DNA of 64,000 nt from JAWKWH01 sp963669455 (GCA_963669455.1 OY770026.1:124001-188000), one strand, 5' to 3'. Counted from the first letter of the stretch, positions 1-10,283 are shown. The notes: generated by a model from the letters alone, not told the origin. Translations and numbers: made by a program.

Positions 1-146
1 CCAAATCGTTTCAGCTTGGTTCTTTGCGCCCTGGGTGTCGTCGCGCGACGCTAACGGGTGTGCACCCGCGTCGCGTCACGCTCCTAACCAGGACACAAAT
101 TACCTGCGCTCAAACGATTCCATTTAAACAAGACGCGCTCTAGAGC
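1..146. repeat. Partial copy of MITE-like element (family D), cut by window edge
   Basis: The reverse complement of this stretch matches 53193-53350 almost base for base. It includes the end motif GAGCGYGTCTTGTTTAAATG (120-146 here), a GC-rich palindromic core (about 37-80) and the phrase GGGCGCAAAGAACC. The last ~15 bases (1-15, reading AAACGATTTGG on the minus strand) match 53461-53473, which lies beyond a 105-bp insertion in the other copy. So this copy keeps the uninterrupted state and its far end lies left of the window. It contains no coding sequence that I can support. Confidence 0.8.
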
Positions 147-194
147 TTGTCCACTTGAATATTGAACCCGAAAACAGGATTGAAAGGCGCGATA

Positions 195-797
195 TCAGTC
201 GCCCATCAAATCGATCTTTTTCTGCATCGCTGCGATTTGCTGCTTTAACTCATCCAGATCGCTCTTCTGCTGCATTGGGGCGTCCGGCTCTGAAACGGGC
301 GTCTCCTGATTTTCCTCAGTGCCGGTTTCACTGACGCCGAAGGGCGAGAACATGCTCATCGCCTGCTGAAACATTTCCATGTTGCGCCGCGTCTGCTCTT
401 CAATCGCCTTGAATGGCTCGCCGATCGCCTGGCCACCAAGAACACTTCCCATCTGCTCTCGGATACGTTCCTGCTCACGCGAGAAAACCGCCATGGATTG
501 CTCAAGATAGCTGGGAACGACCATCTGCATCTGATCACCATAAAAGGAGATCAACTGGCGCAGGAATGGGATCGGCAGCATGTTCTGGCCGTCCTTGTTT
601 TCCAGCTCAAAGATGATCTGGGTTAAGACGCTATGGGTGATGTCATCACCTGTTTTGGCGTCTTCAACCACGAAATCCTCGCCCTTTTTGACCATCTCGG
701 ACAGATCATCGAGCGTGACATAGGTACTCGTACCGGTGTTGTAGAGCCGCCGGTTGGCGTATTTCTTGATCGTTACCGGTTCTGATTTATTGGACAT
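195..797 (-). CDS. phaR: PhaR polyhydroxyalkanoate synthesis repressor
   Basis: This 200-residue protein regulates PHB granule metabolism; the family binds both DNA and PHB and represses phasin and pha genes. The N-terminal PHB/PHA accumulation regulator DNA-binding domain is clear at about residues 9-70 (IKKYANRRLYNT followed by VTLDDLSEMV). A PHB_acc segment follows at about 75-115 (ELENKDGQNMLPIPFLRQLI). The C-terminal third is Glu/Gln-rich, probably disordered with a short terminal helix (LDELKQQIAAMQKKID). It is divergent from phaA, with an AT-rich 200-bp region between them that holds a TGC-N3-GCA palindrome. Older rhizobial literature calls homologues AniA. The length is typical for the family. 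Confidence 0.93.
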   Translation of the reverse strand: MSNKSEPVTIKKYANRRLYNTGTSTYVTLDDLSEMVKKGEDFVVEDAKTGDDITHSVLTQIIFELENKDGQNMLPIPFLRQLISFYGDQMQMVVPSYLEQSMAVFSREQERIREQMGSVLGGQAIGEPFKAIEEQTRRNMEMFQQAMSMFSPFGVSETGTEENQETPVSEPDAPMQQKSDLDELKQQIAAMQKKIDLMGD

Positions 798-875
798 GTC
801 TCTTGCCCCAGCCTGTCATTTCGCATGTTGCGAAGAACATTAATCTGAATTCACCGCAATTTGAAAGCAATTTTG

Positions 876-884
876 TGCATTGCA
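876..884. promoter_or_regulatory. Candidate PhaR operator (TGC-N3-GCA)
   Basis: The sequence TGCATTGCA sits in TTTTGTGCATTGCAG, in the 200-bp region between divergent phaR and phaA. PhaR/PhbF-type regulators are known to recognise TGC-N3-GCA palindromes in TG-rich context, so the position is apt for autoregulation and control of phaAB. The motif is short, so this assignment is inferential. Confidence 0.4.
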
Positions 885-1001
885 GTAAACATGCGTTTTC
901 GTCATAGCTGCATTGTTAGCCTATTTTACGATTTGACTCTGCGGAGTGATCGGGCGAAGACAATCACTTCGCACCTGCAATATAATTAGTTGGAGACACC
1001 C

Positions 1002-2186
1002 ATGCCCGCATCAAACGCAATCGTGGTCGCCGGTCTGGCCCGCACCCCTGTCGGCTCTTTCAATGGCGCTTTCGCCAACACGCCGGCCCATGAGCTGGGT
1101 GCCGCGGCGATATCGGCAGCGCTTTCGCGCGCCACAGTAGACGCCGGAGATGTTGATGAAGTGATCATGGGCCAGATCCTATCGGCCGGCCAGGGCCAGA
1201 ACCCGGCCCGCCAGGCGGCGATGGCCGCTGGTATTCCCCAGGAAGCAACCGCATGGGGGCTCAATCAGCTTTGCGGATCGGGCTTGCGCGCCATTGCCAT
1301 CGGCATGCAGCAGATCGCCACCGGCGATGCCGACATCATTGTTGCCGGCGGACAGGAATCCATGTCGATGGCGCCACACTGCCAGCACCTGCGCGCCGGT
1401 GTGAAGATGGGCGATTACAAGATGATCGACACGATGATCAAGGATGGTCTGACCGATGCATTTTACGGCTACCACATGGGCAATACGGCAGAAAATGTCG
1501 CCAATAAATGGCAATTGACCCGCGATGAACAGGATGCATTCGCTGTCGCATCGCAAAACAAGGCGGAAGCCGCGCAAAAGGCAGGCAGGTTCAAGGACGA
1601 GATTGCGCCATTCACGGTCAAGACCCGTAAGGGGGAAACCGTGGTCGAGGACGACGAGTACATCAAGCATGGTGTGACGATGGACGGTGTCGGCAAGCTG
1701 CGCCCGGCCTTCAACAAGGAAGGCACCGTTACCGCGGCCAACGCGTCCGGTATCAATGATGGTGCAGGTGCGGCCGTTTTGATGAGCGAGGCGGAAGCCG
1801 AAAAGCGCGGCATCACACCGATGGCGCGCATCGTGTCCTGGGCGACTGCCGGTGTCGATCCGCAGATCATGGGCACTGGCCCGATCCCCGCTTCGCGCAA
1901 GGCGCTTGAAAAGGCCGGCTGGTCAATCGACGATCTCGATCTGGTCGAGGCCAATGAGGCTTTCGCGGCTCAGGCCTGCGCCGTCAATAAGGACCTTGGC
2001 TGGAACCCGGATATCGTCAACGTCAATGGCGGTGCCATTGCCATCGGCCATCCGATTGGTGCATCCGGCGTTCGCATATTCAACACACTGCTCTTTGAGA
2101 TGAAGCGCCGTGAGGCCAAAAAGGGCCTGGCCACGCTGTGCATCGGTGGCGGCATGGGTGTCGCCATGTGTGTTGAGGCGCTGTAA
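1002..2186 (+). CDS. phaA: Acetyl-CoA acetyltransferase (beta-ketothiolase)
   Basis: This enzyme condenses two acetyl-CoA to acetoacetyl-CoA, the first step of PHB synthesis, in the cytosol. It has 394 residues and the complete thiolase fold. The nucleophilic Cys is at about residue 91 in LNQLCGSGLRA, the His motif NGGAIAIGHPIGASG is near 345, and the second active-site Cys is in LCIGGGMGVAM near 380. The ATG at 1002 was chosen because GGAG (992-995) precedes it at good spacing; an in-frame TTG at 990 overlaps that Shine-Dalgarno and is unlikely. The gene runs in the same direction as the unknown gene at 2191 and phaB, probably as one transcript. Confidence 0.95.
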   Translation: MPASNAIVVAGLARTPVGSFNGAFANTPAHELGAAAISAALSRATVDAGDVDEVIMGQILSAGQGQNPARQAAMAAGIPQEATAWGLNQLCGSGLRAIAIGMQQIATGDADIIVAGGQESMSMAPHCQHLRAGVKMGDYKMIDTMIKDGLTDAFYGYHMGNTAENVANKWQLTRDEQDAFAVASQNKAEAAQKAGRFKDEIAPFTVKTRKGETVVEDDEYIKHGVTMDGVGKLRPAFNKEGTVTAANASGINDGAGAAVLMSEAEAEKRGITPMARIVSWATAGVDPQIMGTGPIPASRKALEKAGWSIDDLDLVEANEAFAAQACAVNKDLGWNPDIVNVNGGAIAIGHPIGASGVRIFNTLLFEMKRREAKKGLATLCIGGGMGVAMCVEAL

Positions 2187-2190
2187 ATCG

Positions 2191-2649
2191 ATGGAGCGGC
2201 GTCTTTCGTATAGCAAACATGCCGATTACCTGATTGCTGCAATTTCGCACCTTGCAGAAAACAAGCACCATTGGTCTCGAACAATCGACAAAATGGCGCA
2301 TGAACTTGGTCTTGAACCGAAGCAACTGGGTGGCGTTCTAAAGGGGTTTCCTGGACTTTTTCGAAGGTCGTCAAAGAAGGGCGAGAAAACAGGCGAGTAT
2401 GCTTACGGCCTTCAGATGCGATGGGCCTTGCGAAACAGAGATGCGGCGCATGATGCTCCACCGAGCGAGAAGTATCCGACATTGTCTGTGCAGCAAACGC
2501 GCCTGCTCATGGAGTTCGTGATGCACTCCGTTGAATCTGAGCAAAACAGCAGAACTGCTTGGGTATCGAACAGCTTCTCGACACTTGCAGCAATTATTGC
2601 CGCAACTGCCGCAATTTATGTAGCTTGGACCGCTCCGGCCGGTCCGTAA
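2191..2649 (+). CDS. Unknown protein with C-terminal membrane helix, between phaA and phaB
   Basis: This is a 152-residue protein that I do not recognise. The N-terminal half (MERRLSYSKHADYLIAAISH) looks helical and Lys/Trp-containing, possibly a small winged-helix-like domain (KMAHELGLEPKQLGGVLKGF). The C-terminus has one hydrophobic helix, FSTLAAIIAATAAIYVAWTA. The ATG at 2191 lies four bases after the phaA stop, implying translational coupling; a longer reading frame starting inside phaA is not credible. phaB starts 25 bp downstream. phaA and phaB are normally adjacent, so an insertion here is unusual. Function is unknown; the tail suggests membrane anchoring. Confidence 0.7.
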   Translation: MERRLSYSKHADYLIAAISHLAENKHHWSRTIDKMAHELGLEPKQLGGVLKGFPGLFRRSSKKGEKTGEYAYGLQMRWALRNRDAAHDAPPSEKYPTLSVQQTRLLMEFVMHSVESEQNSRTAWVSNSFSTLAAIIAATAAIYVAWTAPAGP

Positions 2650-2674
2650 CATCTGTAACAAAGAGGAATTCAAA

Positions 2675-3397
2675 ATGAGCAGAACAGCATTGGTCACCGG
2701 CGGAACCCGGGGCATTGGCGCAGCGATATCGGTGGCATTGAAAGGCGCGGGATACAAGGTTGCGGCCAATTATGCCGGCAATGATGAAGCAGCGGCGAAA
2801 TTCAAGGAAGAAACCGGCATTGCGGTCTTCAAATGGTCCGTTGCCGACTATCAGGCCTGTGCCGATGGCATCGCCAAGGTTGAGGCTGAACTCGGCCCGG
2901 TGGAGGTGCTGGTCAATAATGCGGGCATCACCCGTGACGCACCTTTTCACAAAATGTCGCCGGATCAGTGGAATGACGTGATCGCCACCAACTTGAACGG
3001 CGTGTTCAACATGACCCATCCGGTCTGGCCCGGCATGCGCGAGCGCAAGTTCGGCCGAATCGTAACCATCTCATCAGTCAACGGTCAGAAAGGCCAGTTT
3101 GCACAGACCAACTACGCCGCCTCCAAGGCGGGCGATATCGGCTTTACCCGTGCTCTCGCCCAGGAGGGTGCGCGTGCTGGCATCACCGCCAACGTGGTTG
3201 CGCCCGGTTACATTGCAACAGACATGGTGATGGCGGTGCCGGAGAAGGTTCGCGAAGCAATTATTGCGCAGATTCCGGTTGGCCGCCTTGGCGAAGCCGG
3301 CGAAATTGCCCGCTGTGTGGTATTTCTGGCCTCCGACGACGCCGGTTTCGTGACCGGATCGACAATCTCGGCCAATGGCGGGCAGTTCTTCTCCTGA
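2675..3397 (+). CDS. phaB: Acetoacetyl-CoA reductase
   Basis: This short-chain dehydrogenase reduces acetoacetyl-CoA to (R)-3-hydroxybutyryl-CoA with NADPH, the second step of PHB synthesis. It has 240 residues. The cofactor motif TGGTRGIG is at about 8-15, the NNAG motif at about 86, the catalytic Ser in VTISSVNG near 138, and Tyr/Lys in NYAASKAG near 151-155. The C-terminal FVTGSTISANGGQFFS is typical of PhaB. A GAGG Shine-Dalgarno lies in AACAAAGAGGAATTCAAAATG. It is the last gene of the phaA cluster and is followed by a palindrome-rich spacer before the convergent pmtA. Confidence 0.93.
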   Translation: MSRTALVTGGTRGIGAAISVALKGAGYKVAANYAGNDEAAAKFKEETGIAVFKWSVADYQACADGIAKVEAELGPVEVLVNNAGITRDAPFHKMSPDQWNDVIATNLNGVFNMTHPVWPGMRERKFGRIVTISSVNGQKGQFAQTNYAASKAGDIGFTRALAQEGARAGITANVVAPGYIATDMVMAVPEKVREAIIAQIPVGRLGEAGEIARCVVFLASDDAGFVTGSTISANGGQFFS

Positions 3398-3435
3398 TCA
3401 TCACGCCTTGCCAGAGGCTGAATGGTTTTGTCGCT

Positions 3436-3576
3436 GTCACCCTCGGGCTTACCCGACACATCATCCTTGGGCTTGTCCCAAGGATCTTAGGTTTATTGTT
3501 GGACAAATTGGACAAATTGGACAAATTGGACAAATAAAATGCCGCGTTTGACCCTCGGGACAAGCCCGAGGGTGAC
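3436..3576. repeat. Cluster of rhizobial-type palindromes around a 9-bp tandem repeat
   Basis: A perfect 15-bp inverted repeat GTCACCCTCGGGCTT pairs 3436-3450 with 3562-3576. Two smaller hairpins lie inside: TCCTTGGG/CCCAAGGA at 3464-3484 and ACCCTCGGG/CCCGAGGGT at 3551-3573. Between them TTGGACAAA is repeated four times (3499-3534). The palindromes resemble the CCTCGGGCTTGACCCGAGG-type elements common between rhizobial genes; one more copy is at 8551-8580. Lying between convergent phaB and pmtA, the hairpins may also end transcription from both sides. Confidence 0.75.
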
Positions 3577-3624
3577 GGCTGACAGGCCCAAGGTGACGTG
3601 CCTGGCAAAACCGATGCAATCGCC

Positions 3625-4233
3625 TCAGGCCGCATTCCTGCGATAAATCCAGAGCTGTGCCGGCGGGAAATTTCTGAACACGAAATCATGATGTTCGACG
3701 GAAAAATTACTCCGCTTTCCAGGCACCGGAGAAAGCGGCCCGTAGGTAATCTGAATCATCGGTCTGCCGGCCGGCATCCGGTTCAGCATATCTTCGACAA
3801 CTTCAATGCGTTTTTCTATTGGAAAACTCAAAAGCGGTACAGCCGAGACAACCGCATCAAACACCATGTCCCGATTGTCGCCGAGCGTGTTGTTGAGATC
3901 GAACGCATCACCGTGAACAACGTTGACCCTGGGAAACTCCCGCCGGAGATGCTCGACGAAATCGGCCGAATATTCGACTGACCAAAGCGCTTCAGGCTTT
4001 AATCCCTGCTGCAAAATGGCTTTGGTGATGACACCGGTGCCAGGCCCGAGTTCCAGTACCGGCAGGCCCGATTGCGGGTTGATGACCGATGCCATGCGGC
4101 GCGCTGTGGTCGAGCTTGTCGGAAGAATGGCGCCTACCGCTTTCGGTCCATCTATCCAGCCTTTGAAAAAGCGTACCTCTTCGTCGAATTTCTCGGCAAA
4201 ACGCCTTTTCAGTTGCTGCATGTCATTCCTCAT
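3625..4233 (-). CDS. pmtA: Phospholipid N-methyltransferase (Sinorhizobium type)
   Basis: This is a SAM-dependent methyltransferase of 202 residues that methylates phosphatidylethanolamine stepwise toward phosphatidylcholine at the membrane. The class I SAM motif VLELGPGTGVITKAIL lies at about residues 59-74, with the acidic motif II in WSVEYSADF. The N-terminus (RFAEKFDEEVRFFKGWIDGP followed by GAILPTSS) is characteristic of rhizobial PmtA and related rRNA-methylase-like enzymes. It lies upstream of dnaJ in the same orientation but with a separate 115-bp spacer. A generic class I methyltransferase annotation is the alternative. Confidence 0.85.
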   Translation of the reverse strand: MRNDMQQLKRRFAEKFDEEVRFFKGWIDGPKAVGAILPTSSTTARRMASVINPQSGLPVLELGPGTGVITKAILQQGLKPEALWSVEYSADFVEHLRREFPRVNVVHGDAFDLNNTLGDNRDMVFDAVVSAVPLLSFPIEKRIEVVEDMLNRMPAGRPMIQITYGPLSPVPGKRSNFSVEHHDFVFRNFPPAQLWIYRRNAA

Positions 4234-4348
4234 TTCACACGAAAACAGTTTGGGAAAGACTTTCCAAAACTCCTACCGCAAAGCGATGCCAACATCTTAC
4301 CCTACGTCACAAAATGACTATTGCAAGACATCGATGCCAAAAGCCACT

Positions 4349-5485
4349 TTATTCACCAATTGAGTCAAAAAATTCTTTCATGCGGCTAAAAAAGCCAGCC
4401 GATTGCGGTGAATTGTCCTTTGACGAAATTTTCTCGAATTCTTCGAGCAGTTCGCGCTGGCGGCGGCTCAGCTTTTGCGGCGTTTCGACCGCGACCTGAA
4501 TATAGAGATCACCCATATTGGGTTGCCGCAAAATCGGCATGCCTTTGCCCTTCAGGCGAAACTGGCGGCCATTTTGGGTGCCTTCGGGAACCTTGACCCG
4601 TGTCTGCGTGCCATCGAGTGTTGCCACTTCGAACGAACCTCCAAGGGCTGCGGTGGTCATCGAGAGCGGTACTTTGCAGTAAAGATCGGCGCCGTCGCGC
4701 TGAAAAAATTCATGCGGCCTGGCGGAGATGAATATGTACAAATCCCCGTTCGGTCCGCCACGCGTGCCGGCTTCGCCCTCTCCGGCCAGCCGGATGCGGG
4801 TGCCGTCTTCGATGCCGGCTGGAATGTTGACCGACAGCGAGCGCTCTTCGGTGACACGGCCCTGGCCGGAGCAATCCAAGCAGGGATCGGAAATCGTCTG
4901 CCCGCGGCCCTGGCACTGCGGGCATGTGCGCTCTACGGAGAAGAACCCCTGCGAGGCACGGACCCGGCCGGCGCCCGAACACATGGCGCAGGTTACCGGC
5001 GATGATCCAGGCTTGGCGCCGGAGCCGGAGCATGTCTCGCACTGGACCGATGTGGGAACGCGTATTTGTGCCGTCTTGCCCGACCAGCATTCCTCCAGCG
5101 TGATTTCCATATTGTAGCGAAGGTCAGCGCCACGTTCGCGGCCATTGGCCGAACGGCGCTGGCGGCCGCCGCCCATCATCTCGCCGAAAATATCTTCAAA
5201 AATGTCGGCAAATCCACCGCCCGAAAAACCGCCGCCGCCAAAGCCGCCGGGACCGCCATTTTCAAACGCCGCATGGCCGAAACGATCGTACGCGGCCCGT
5301 TTTTGCGGGTCTTTCAGCGTTTCGTAGGCTTCACCCAGTTCCTTGAATTTCTTTTCGGCTTCCGCATCCCCGGGGTTCTTGTCGGGGTGGTATTTCATGG
5401 CGAGCTTGCGGAAGGCGCTTTTCAGAGCCGCTTCGTCAGCGCCCTTGTCGACACCGAGTGTTTCATAAAAATCAGCCTTGGCCAT
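4349..5485 (-). CDS. dnaJ: Chaperone DnaJ
   Basis: This Hsp40 co-chaperone stimulates DnaK ATPase and delivers unfolded substrates. It has 378 residues. The J domain (about 1-70) carries the HPD motif in MKYHPDKNPGD. A Gly/Phe-rich linker follows (GGPGGFGGGGFSGGGF). The zinc-binding region has four CxxCxGxG-type repeats (CETCSGSG, CAMCSGAG, CPQCQGRG, CLDCSGQG). The C-terminal substrate domain is complete. It lies 68 bp downstream of dnaK and is probably co-transcribed; a stem-loop in that gap may tune the dnaJ:dnaK ratio. Confidence 0.97.
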   Translation of the reverse strand: MAKADFYETLGVDKGADEAALKSAFRKLAMKYHPDKNPGDAEAEKKFKELGEAYETLKDPQKRAAYDRFGHAAFENGGPGGFGGGGFSGGGFADIFEDIFGEMMGGGRQRRSANGRERGADLRYNMEITLEECWSGKTAQIRVPTSVQCETCSGSGAKPGSSPVTCAMCSGAGRVRASQGFFSVERTCPQCQGRGQTISDPCLDCSGQGRVTEERSLSVNIPAGIEDGTRIRLAGEGEAGTRGGPNGDLYIFISARPHEFFQRDGADLYCKVPLSMTTAALGGSFEVATLDGTQTRVKVPEGTQNGRQFRLKGKGMPILRQPNMGDLYIQVAVETPQKLSRRQRELLEEFEKISSKDNSPQSAGFFSRMKEFFDSIGE

Positions 5486-5509
5486 TGCGCCTGCCCGATC
5501 AAAGAGAAG

Positions 5510-5535
5510 CCTCTCCGGATACGGCTCCGGAGAGG
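5510..5535 (-). terminator. Stem-loop between dnaK and dnaJ
   Basis: The perfect 10-bp stem CCTCTCCGGA/TCCGGAGAGG with a 6-nt loop lies immediately 3' of dnaK. There is no clear U-run on the minus strand, so it is more likely a partial terminator or an mRNA-processing/stability hairpin than a full stop. Confidence 0.55.
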
Positions 5536-5553
5536 TTCATTTATTAAGCGCCG

Positions 5554-7473
<1,920 letters not shown>

Positions 7474-7581
7474 TTTTCTCTCCGTTTAAGCAGGCTTGCA
7501 CCGGACCCTTGCGGCGTTCCCTTTGCGAGCCCCTGATGAGGATGGTTTTCATGCCGCCACGGCCTCGTGACAACGTTGCCG

Positions 7582-7613
7582 CGTATATAAGGAGCGCCCC
7601 CGATAAGTGCAAG
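7582..7613 (-). promoter_or_regulatory. Sigma-32 (RpoH) heat-shock promoter of dnaK
   Basis: Read on the minus strand, CTTG (7613-7610), an 18-nt spacer and CTTATATACG (7591-7582) match the alphaproteobacterial heat-shock consensus CTTG-N17/18-CYTATNTNNG at every defined position. The start of dnaK lies about 105 bp downstream. Confidence 0.85.
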
Positions 7614-7735
7614 GCGTCAAAAAGCTTCAAAAAAGCTCATTCGGGGGATTTTTGGTTAATTGGGCGAATCCTGCATAATCGCTTTGGTTACATACATGAT
7701 TCCTGCAACTTTTGCGCAAATGAGGAGGAACGATC

Positions 7736-8539
7736 ATGGCTACAATCCCATTGTTGTGGAAGCGGATTGAAGCGGTTGAATTTGATCGGCTTGACGCCAC
7801 ATTTCCGTTTTCAGCCCGGCTGGCACGGGACAATGGCTGGACATCCGATTTCGCAAAGCGCGTTGTCGAGGAATATCGCCGGTTTTGCTACCTCGCCTGC
7901 ACCGCCAACCATCCTGTCACGCCTTCAGACCACGTCGATCAGGCCTGGCATCTGCATCTCACCTATACGCGGCACTATTGGGGCGAGTTCCGCGATGCGC
8001 TCGGACGCGATCTGCATCACGGCCCGACCAAGGGCGGACAGGCGGAGGATGATCGCTTTGAGCAGCAATATGAGGCAACGCTCGCCAGCTACCGCGCCGA
8101 ATTCGGCGAGGAGCCACCGAGCGGTATCTGGCCGGAAGCTACAATCCGCTTTGGTGATGCGGCGGACCTGCGCTGGGTCAACACACGCAGAAACTGGGTG
8201 ATCCCGAAACCAAAGCGAGCGCTCCAGGCGGCAAGTATTGCAGTTCTTGCTGCAGCGTCATTGGTTTCGCTTTGGGTGTTCTCCGTTCACGATGTGTTGG
8301 CCCAATCTTCGAGCGATGCAAACAATTCCGACCCGCGGTCGTTGAACGATCCTATGTTTACGTTCCTTGTCGTAGCGCTTGTTTTCGCGGCATATATGCT
8401 GTTCCGCTACTACAAATCGCGCATCAAGAAATCCCGCAAAAAGGGTGGGAAAAACAACTCAGATGGCTTCTGGGGCGGAGGCTGCGGCGCGGGCTGTCAA
8501 TCATCCGGCTGCGGCGGAGGTGGCTGCGGGAGCGGGTGA
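7736..8539 (+). CDS. Glycine-rich-domain-like membrane protein (TIGR04222-like)
   Basis: This 267-residue protein is of a poorly understood family. The N-terminal soluble domain (about 1-150) contains the GRPD-like pattern VDQAWHLHLTYTRHYW (about 63-78), rich in His and Trp. One or two hydrophobic segments follow (AALQAASIAVLAAASLVSLWVF-like near 165-185, and FTFLVVALVFAAYMLFRYY near 205-223). The tail is basic and then extremely Gly/Cys-rich (GGGCGAGCQSSGCGGGGCGS). That Cys/Gly tail is the hallmark of TIGR04222-type membrane proteins. A strong GAGGAGG Shine-Dalgarno lies just before the ATG. It is divergent from dnaK. Function is unknown. Confidence 0.75.
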   Translation: MATIPLLWKRIEAVEFDRLDATFPFSARLARDNGWTSDFAKRVVEEYRRFCYLACTANHPVTPSDHVDQAWHLHLTYTRHYWGEFRDALGRDLHHGPTKGGQAEDDRFEQQYEATLASYRAEFGEEPPSGIWPEATIRFGDAADLRWVNTRRNWVIPKPKRALQAASIAVLAAASLVSLWVFSVHDVLAQSSSDANNSDPRSLNDPMFTFLVVALVFAAYMLFRYYKSRIKKSRKKGGKNNSDGFWGGGCGAGCQSSGCGGGGCGSG

Positions 8540-8857
8540 TGTTGGCTGGTGTCATCCTCGGGCTTGAGCCGAGGATCCACGCACAAGCCGTCTCCTGATG
8601 TTCCGCCCGATCTGCCGAAACCGCCAGCGATATTGCCTCCGCCGGGGGCGTGCCTTGGCACGAAACCCACACACCCCTCTGTCACTCCGTGATCTCCCCC
8701 GCAAAGGGGGAGATTGTTTGCGCTCCTCACACCCTCCCGCTCATCTTCACCTCACCACCGGACCCCTGCATGACCATAGGAGCCCCGGCGGCATGAATAC
8801 CCCATAATATGTATTTTAATACATGGAATACAAAGCAGCAGCAGGTTCTTTGGTGGC
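8540..8857. other. Intergenic spacer with two palindromic elements
   Basis: I see no gene in these 318 bases. An imperfect palindrome, ATCCTCGGGCTTGAGCCGAGGAT, at 8554-8576 belongs to the same rhizobial-type family as 3436-3576. A second hairpin, ATCTCCCCC/GGGGGAGAT with loop GCAAA, is at 8692-8714. The stretch 8805-8850 just before the regulator gene is AT-rich and probably holds its promoter. Confidence 0.6.
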
Positions 8858-9061
8858 ATGGGCATCAAGAAGCTGTTTGGCGCAAACGTAAAGCGCTACC
8901 GGGAAAAGGTCGCGCTAAGCCAGGAACAACTTGGCATGCGCATCGACGCTGACCAAGCCTATATCAGCCGGCTGGAATCCGGCCAACTCAACCCGACACT
9001 GGAAACCATTGAGCAGATTGCCAAAGCCCTAAATGTGAGCACGGCTGAGCTACTTAAATAG
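8858..9061 (+). CDS. Small Xre-family helix-turn-helix regulator
   Basis: This 67-residue protein is essentially a single HTH_3/Cro-type domain: VKRYREKVALSQEQLGMRI, recognition helix DQAYISRLESGQLNPT, and the closing helix LETIEQIAKALNVSTAELLK. Such minimal Xre proteins control restriction-modification, phage or toxin genes, or act as orphan repressors. The start is the ATG after the AT-rich spacer. Its target is not evident from the neighbours, since the next gene is a convergent desaturase 185 bp away. Confidence 0.85.
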   Translation: MGIKKLFGANVKRYREKVALSQEQLGMRIDADQAYISRLESGQLNPTLETIEQIAKALNVSTAELLK

Positions 9062-9246
9062 AGTTACTATTATACGGCTGATATCAGCCGCCACTGACGG
9101 GTTACTACGCCCCAGAGCGGGCGAAGGGCCCCTCCACTTGCGGTTAAAGCGTGTGGAAAGGTGAGAGGGAAGGGGCGAATAGCGGAATTGAGCCCTTTCC
9201 TACCCGCTGTCGCACTTTGCATGTATGCCTGCTTTTTGCATCTCAA

Positions 9247-10209
9247 CTATCTAATGCTGGTGGTTTGCCACACGTCATCTGGGTTGGTGGCCCAACGATT
9301 GCCTGGTTCGGGCTCGAACCTGGTCAATCCGCTGCGCTCGGCCCGGTCTTCGGGGCCAAGGATTGTGTGAGCCAAGCCAAAGGCCTCGAGAAGCTTGATG
9401 AGCCAGTAACCGGGGTCCATTTGGCCCTTTTCAATACCGAGCTTTGCTGAGTGCGGGAAAGCGTGGTGGTTGGAGTGCCAGTTTTCACCAAATGTGATCA
9501 GGCCGAGGCCGGGAAGGTTATAACCCTGGACTGGGAGATCTGCGATATACCATCCTTGATGGCCGGTTTTGTGCGCAAAATGGCCGACCATCCAGTGGCC
9601 GATCAGCGAGACTGCGACACGCATGCAAATCCCCCAAAGAACGAAACCAACTCCACCAAACATGAATAGTGGAACTACCACAAAAAGTTGCTGTGCCTTC
9701 CAGTTACGCTCCATCCATCGATAGATGCGGTCGTTTGCGATCTCGGCCTCAATTTGGAAACAAGGGGGATGATCGAGATCAAACCGGCAATGCATCTGCC
9801 ACCACGCATCACGCCAAAACCCTGCGCCATGGCTTGGATGTGGTGGGCATTTGGATTGACGCTGGTGCCAGTCGCGCATGTCGTGAGCGCGGATCATACC
9901 AAACGGGCCTGCCATGCCGACAAGAGTGCCAAGCCAGACAAGGACGTATTCCAGCCATTTGGGAACTTGAAAAGCTTTATGAATAAGCAAGCGATGCATG
10001 CCGACCGAATGGCCTGCGCAAATTGTGACGACGGTGGTTCCGAAAAATGCCAAAAAGCCACCCCAGCTAGGGGTCAAAGTGATTGCTGCGATGCCACCTG
10101 CAATCATCGCAAAGAGCCAGATTGATTTCGAAGCATCCCAGCGGATGATACCCTGCAGAGCATTGGTTGAACTTTTGGGATAAACCCGGTCGGTGGCGTG
10201 CAGTCGCAT
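9247..10209 (-). CDS. Acyl-CoA/fatty-acid desaturase (membrane di-iron)
   Basis: This 320-residue integral membrane desaturase is of the stearoyl-CoA delta-9 type; it introduces a cis double bond into acyl chains with O2 and an electron donor. The three His boxes are present: HSVGMHRL (about 67-74), HDMRDWHQ (about 108-115) and HSNHHAFPHS (about 245). Hydrophobic pairs lie at about 30-65 and 170-215. The middle box has Asp-Met in place of the usual RxHH pattern, so the exact substrate class is uncertain. It is divergent from an ArsR-family regulator, suggesting local control. Confidence 0.85.
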   Translation of the reverse strand: MRLHATDRVYPKSSTNALQGIIRWDASKSIWLFAMIAGGIAAITLTPSWGGFLAFFGTTVVTICAGHSVGMHRLLIHKAFQVPKWLEYVLVWLGTLVGMAGPFGMIRAHDMRDWHQRQSKCPPHPSHGAGFWRDAWWQMHCRFDLDHPPCFQIEAEIANDRIYRWMERNWKAQQLFVVVPLFMFGGVGFVLWGICMRVAVSLIGHWMVGHFAHKTGHQGWYIADLPVQGYNLPGLGLITFGENWHSNHHAFPHSAKLGIEKGQMDPGYWLIKLLEAFGLAHTILGPEDRAERSGLTRFEPEPGNRWATNPDDVWQTTSIR

Positions 10210-10238
10210 CTTGAAACTCCATTAGAGAATGAATAACA

Positions 10239-10266
10239 TATTAGATACAGAGCTATATAACTAATA
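10239..10266. promoter_or_regulatory. Candidate ArsR operator between desaturase and regulator genes
   Basis: The inverted repeat TATTAG-N16-CTAATA lies in a very AT-rich 74-bp region between the two divergent start codons. ArsR/SmtB repressors typically bind such AT-rich imperfect dyads overlapping promoters. Assignment is by position and symmetry only. Confidence 0.45.
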
Positions 10267-10283
10267 AGTTAAAAGGTGAATTC

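Noticed and set aside
8598..8807. Plus-strand frame in the spacer after the glycine-rich protein
   Set aside because: Crosses two palindromic elements and has no coding pattern.
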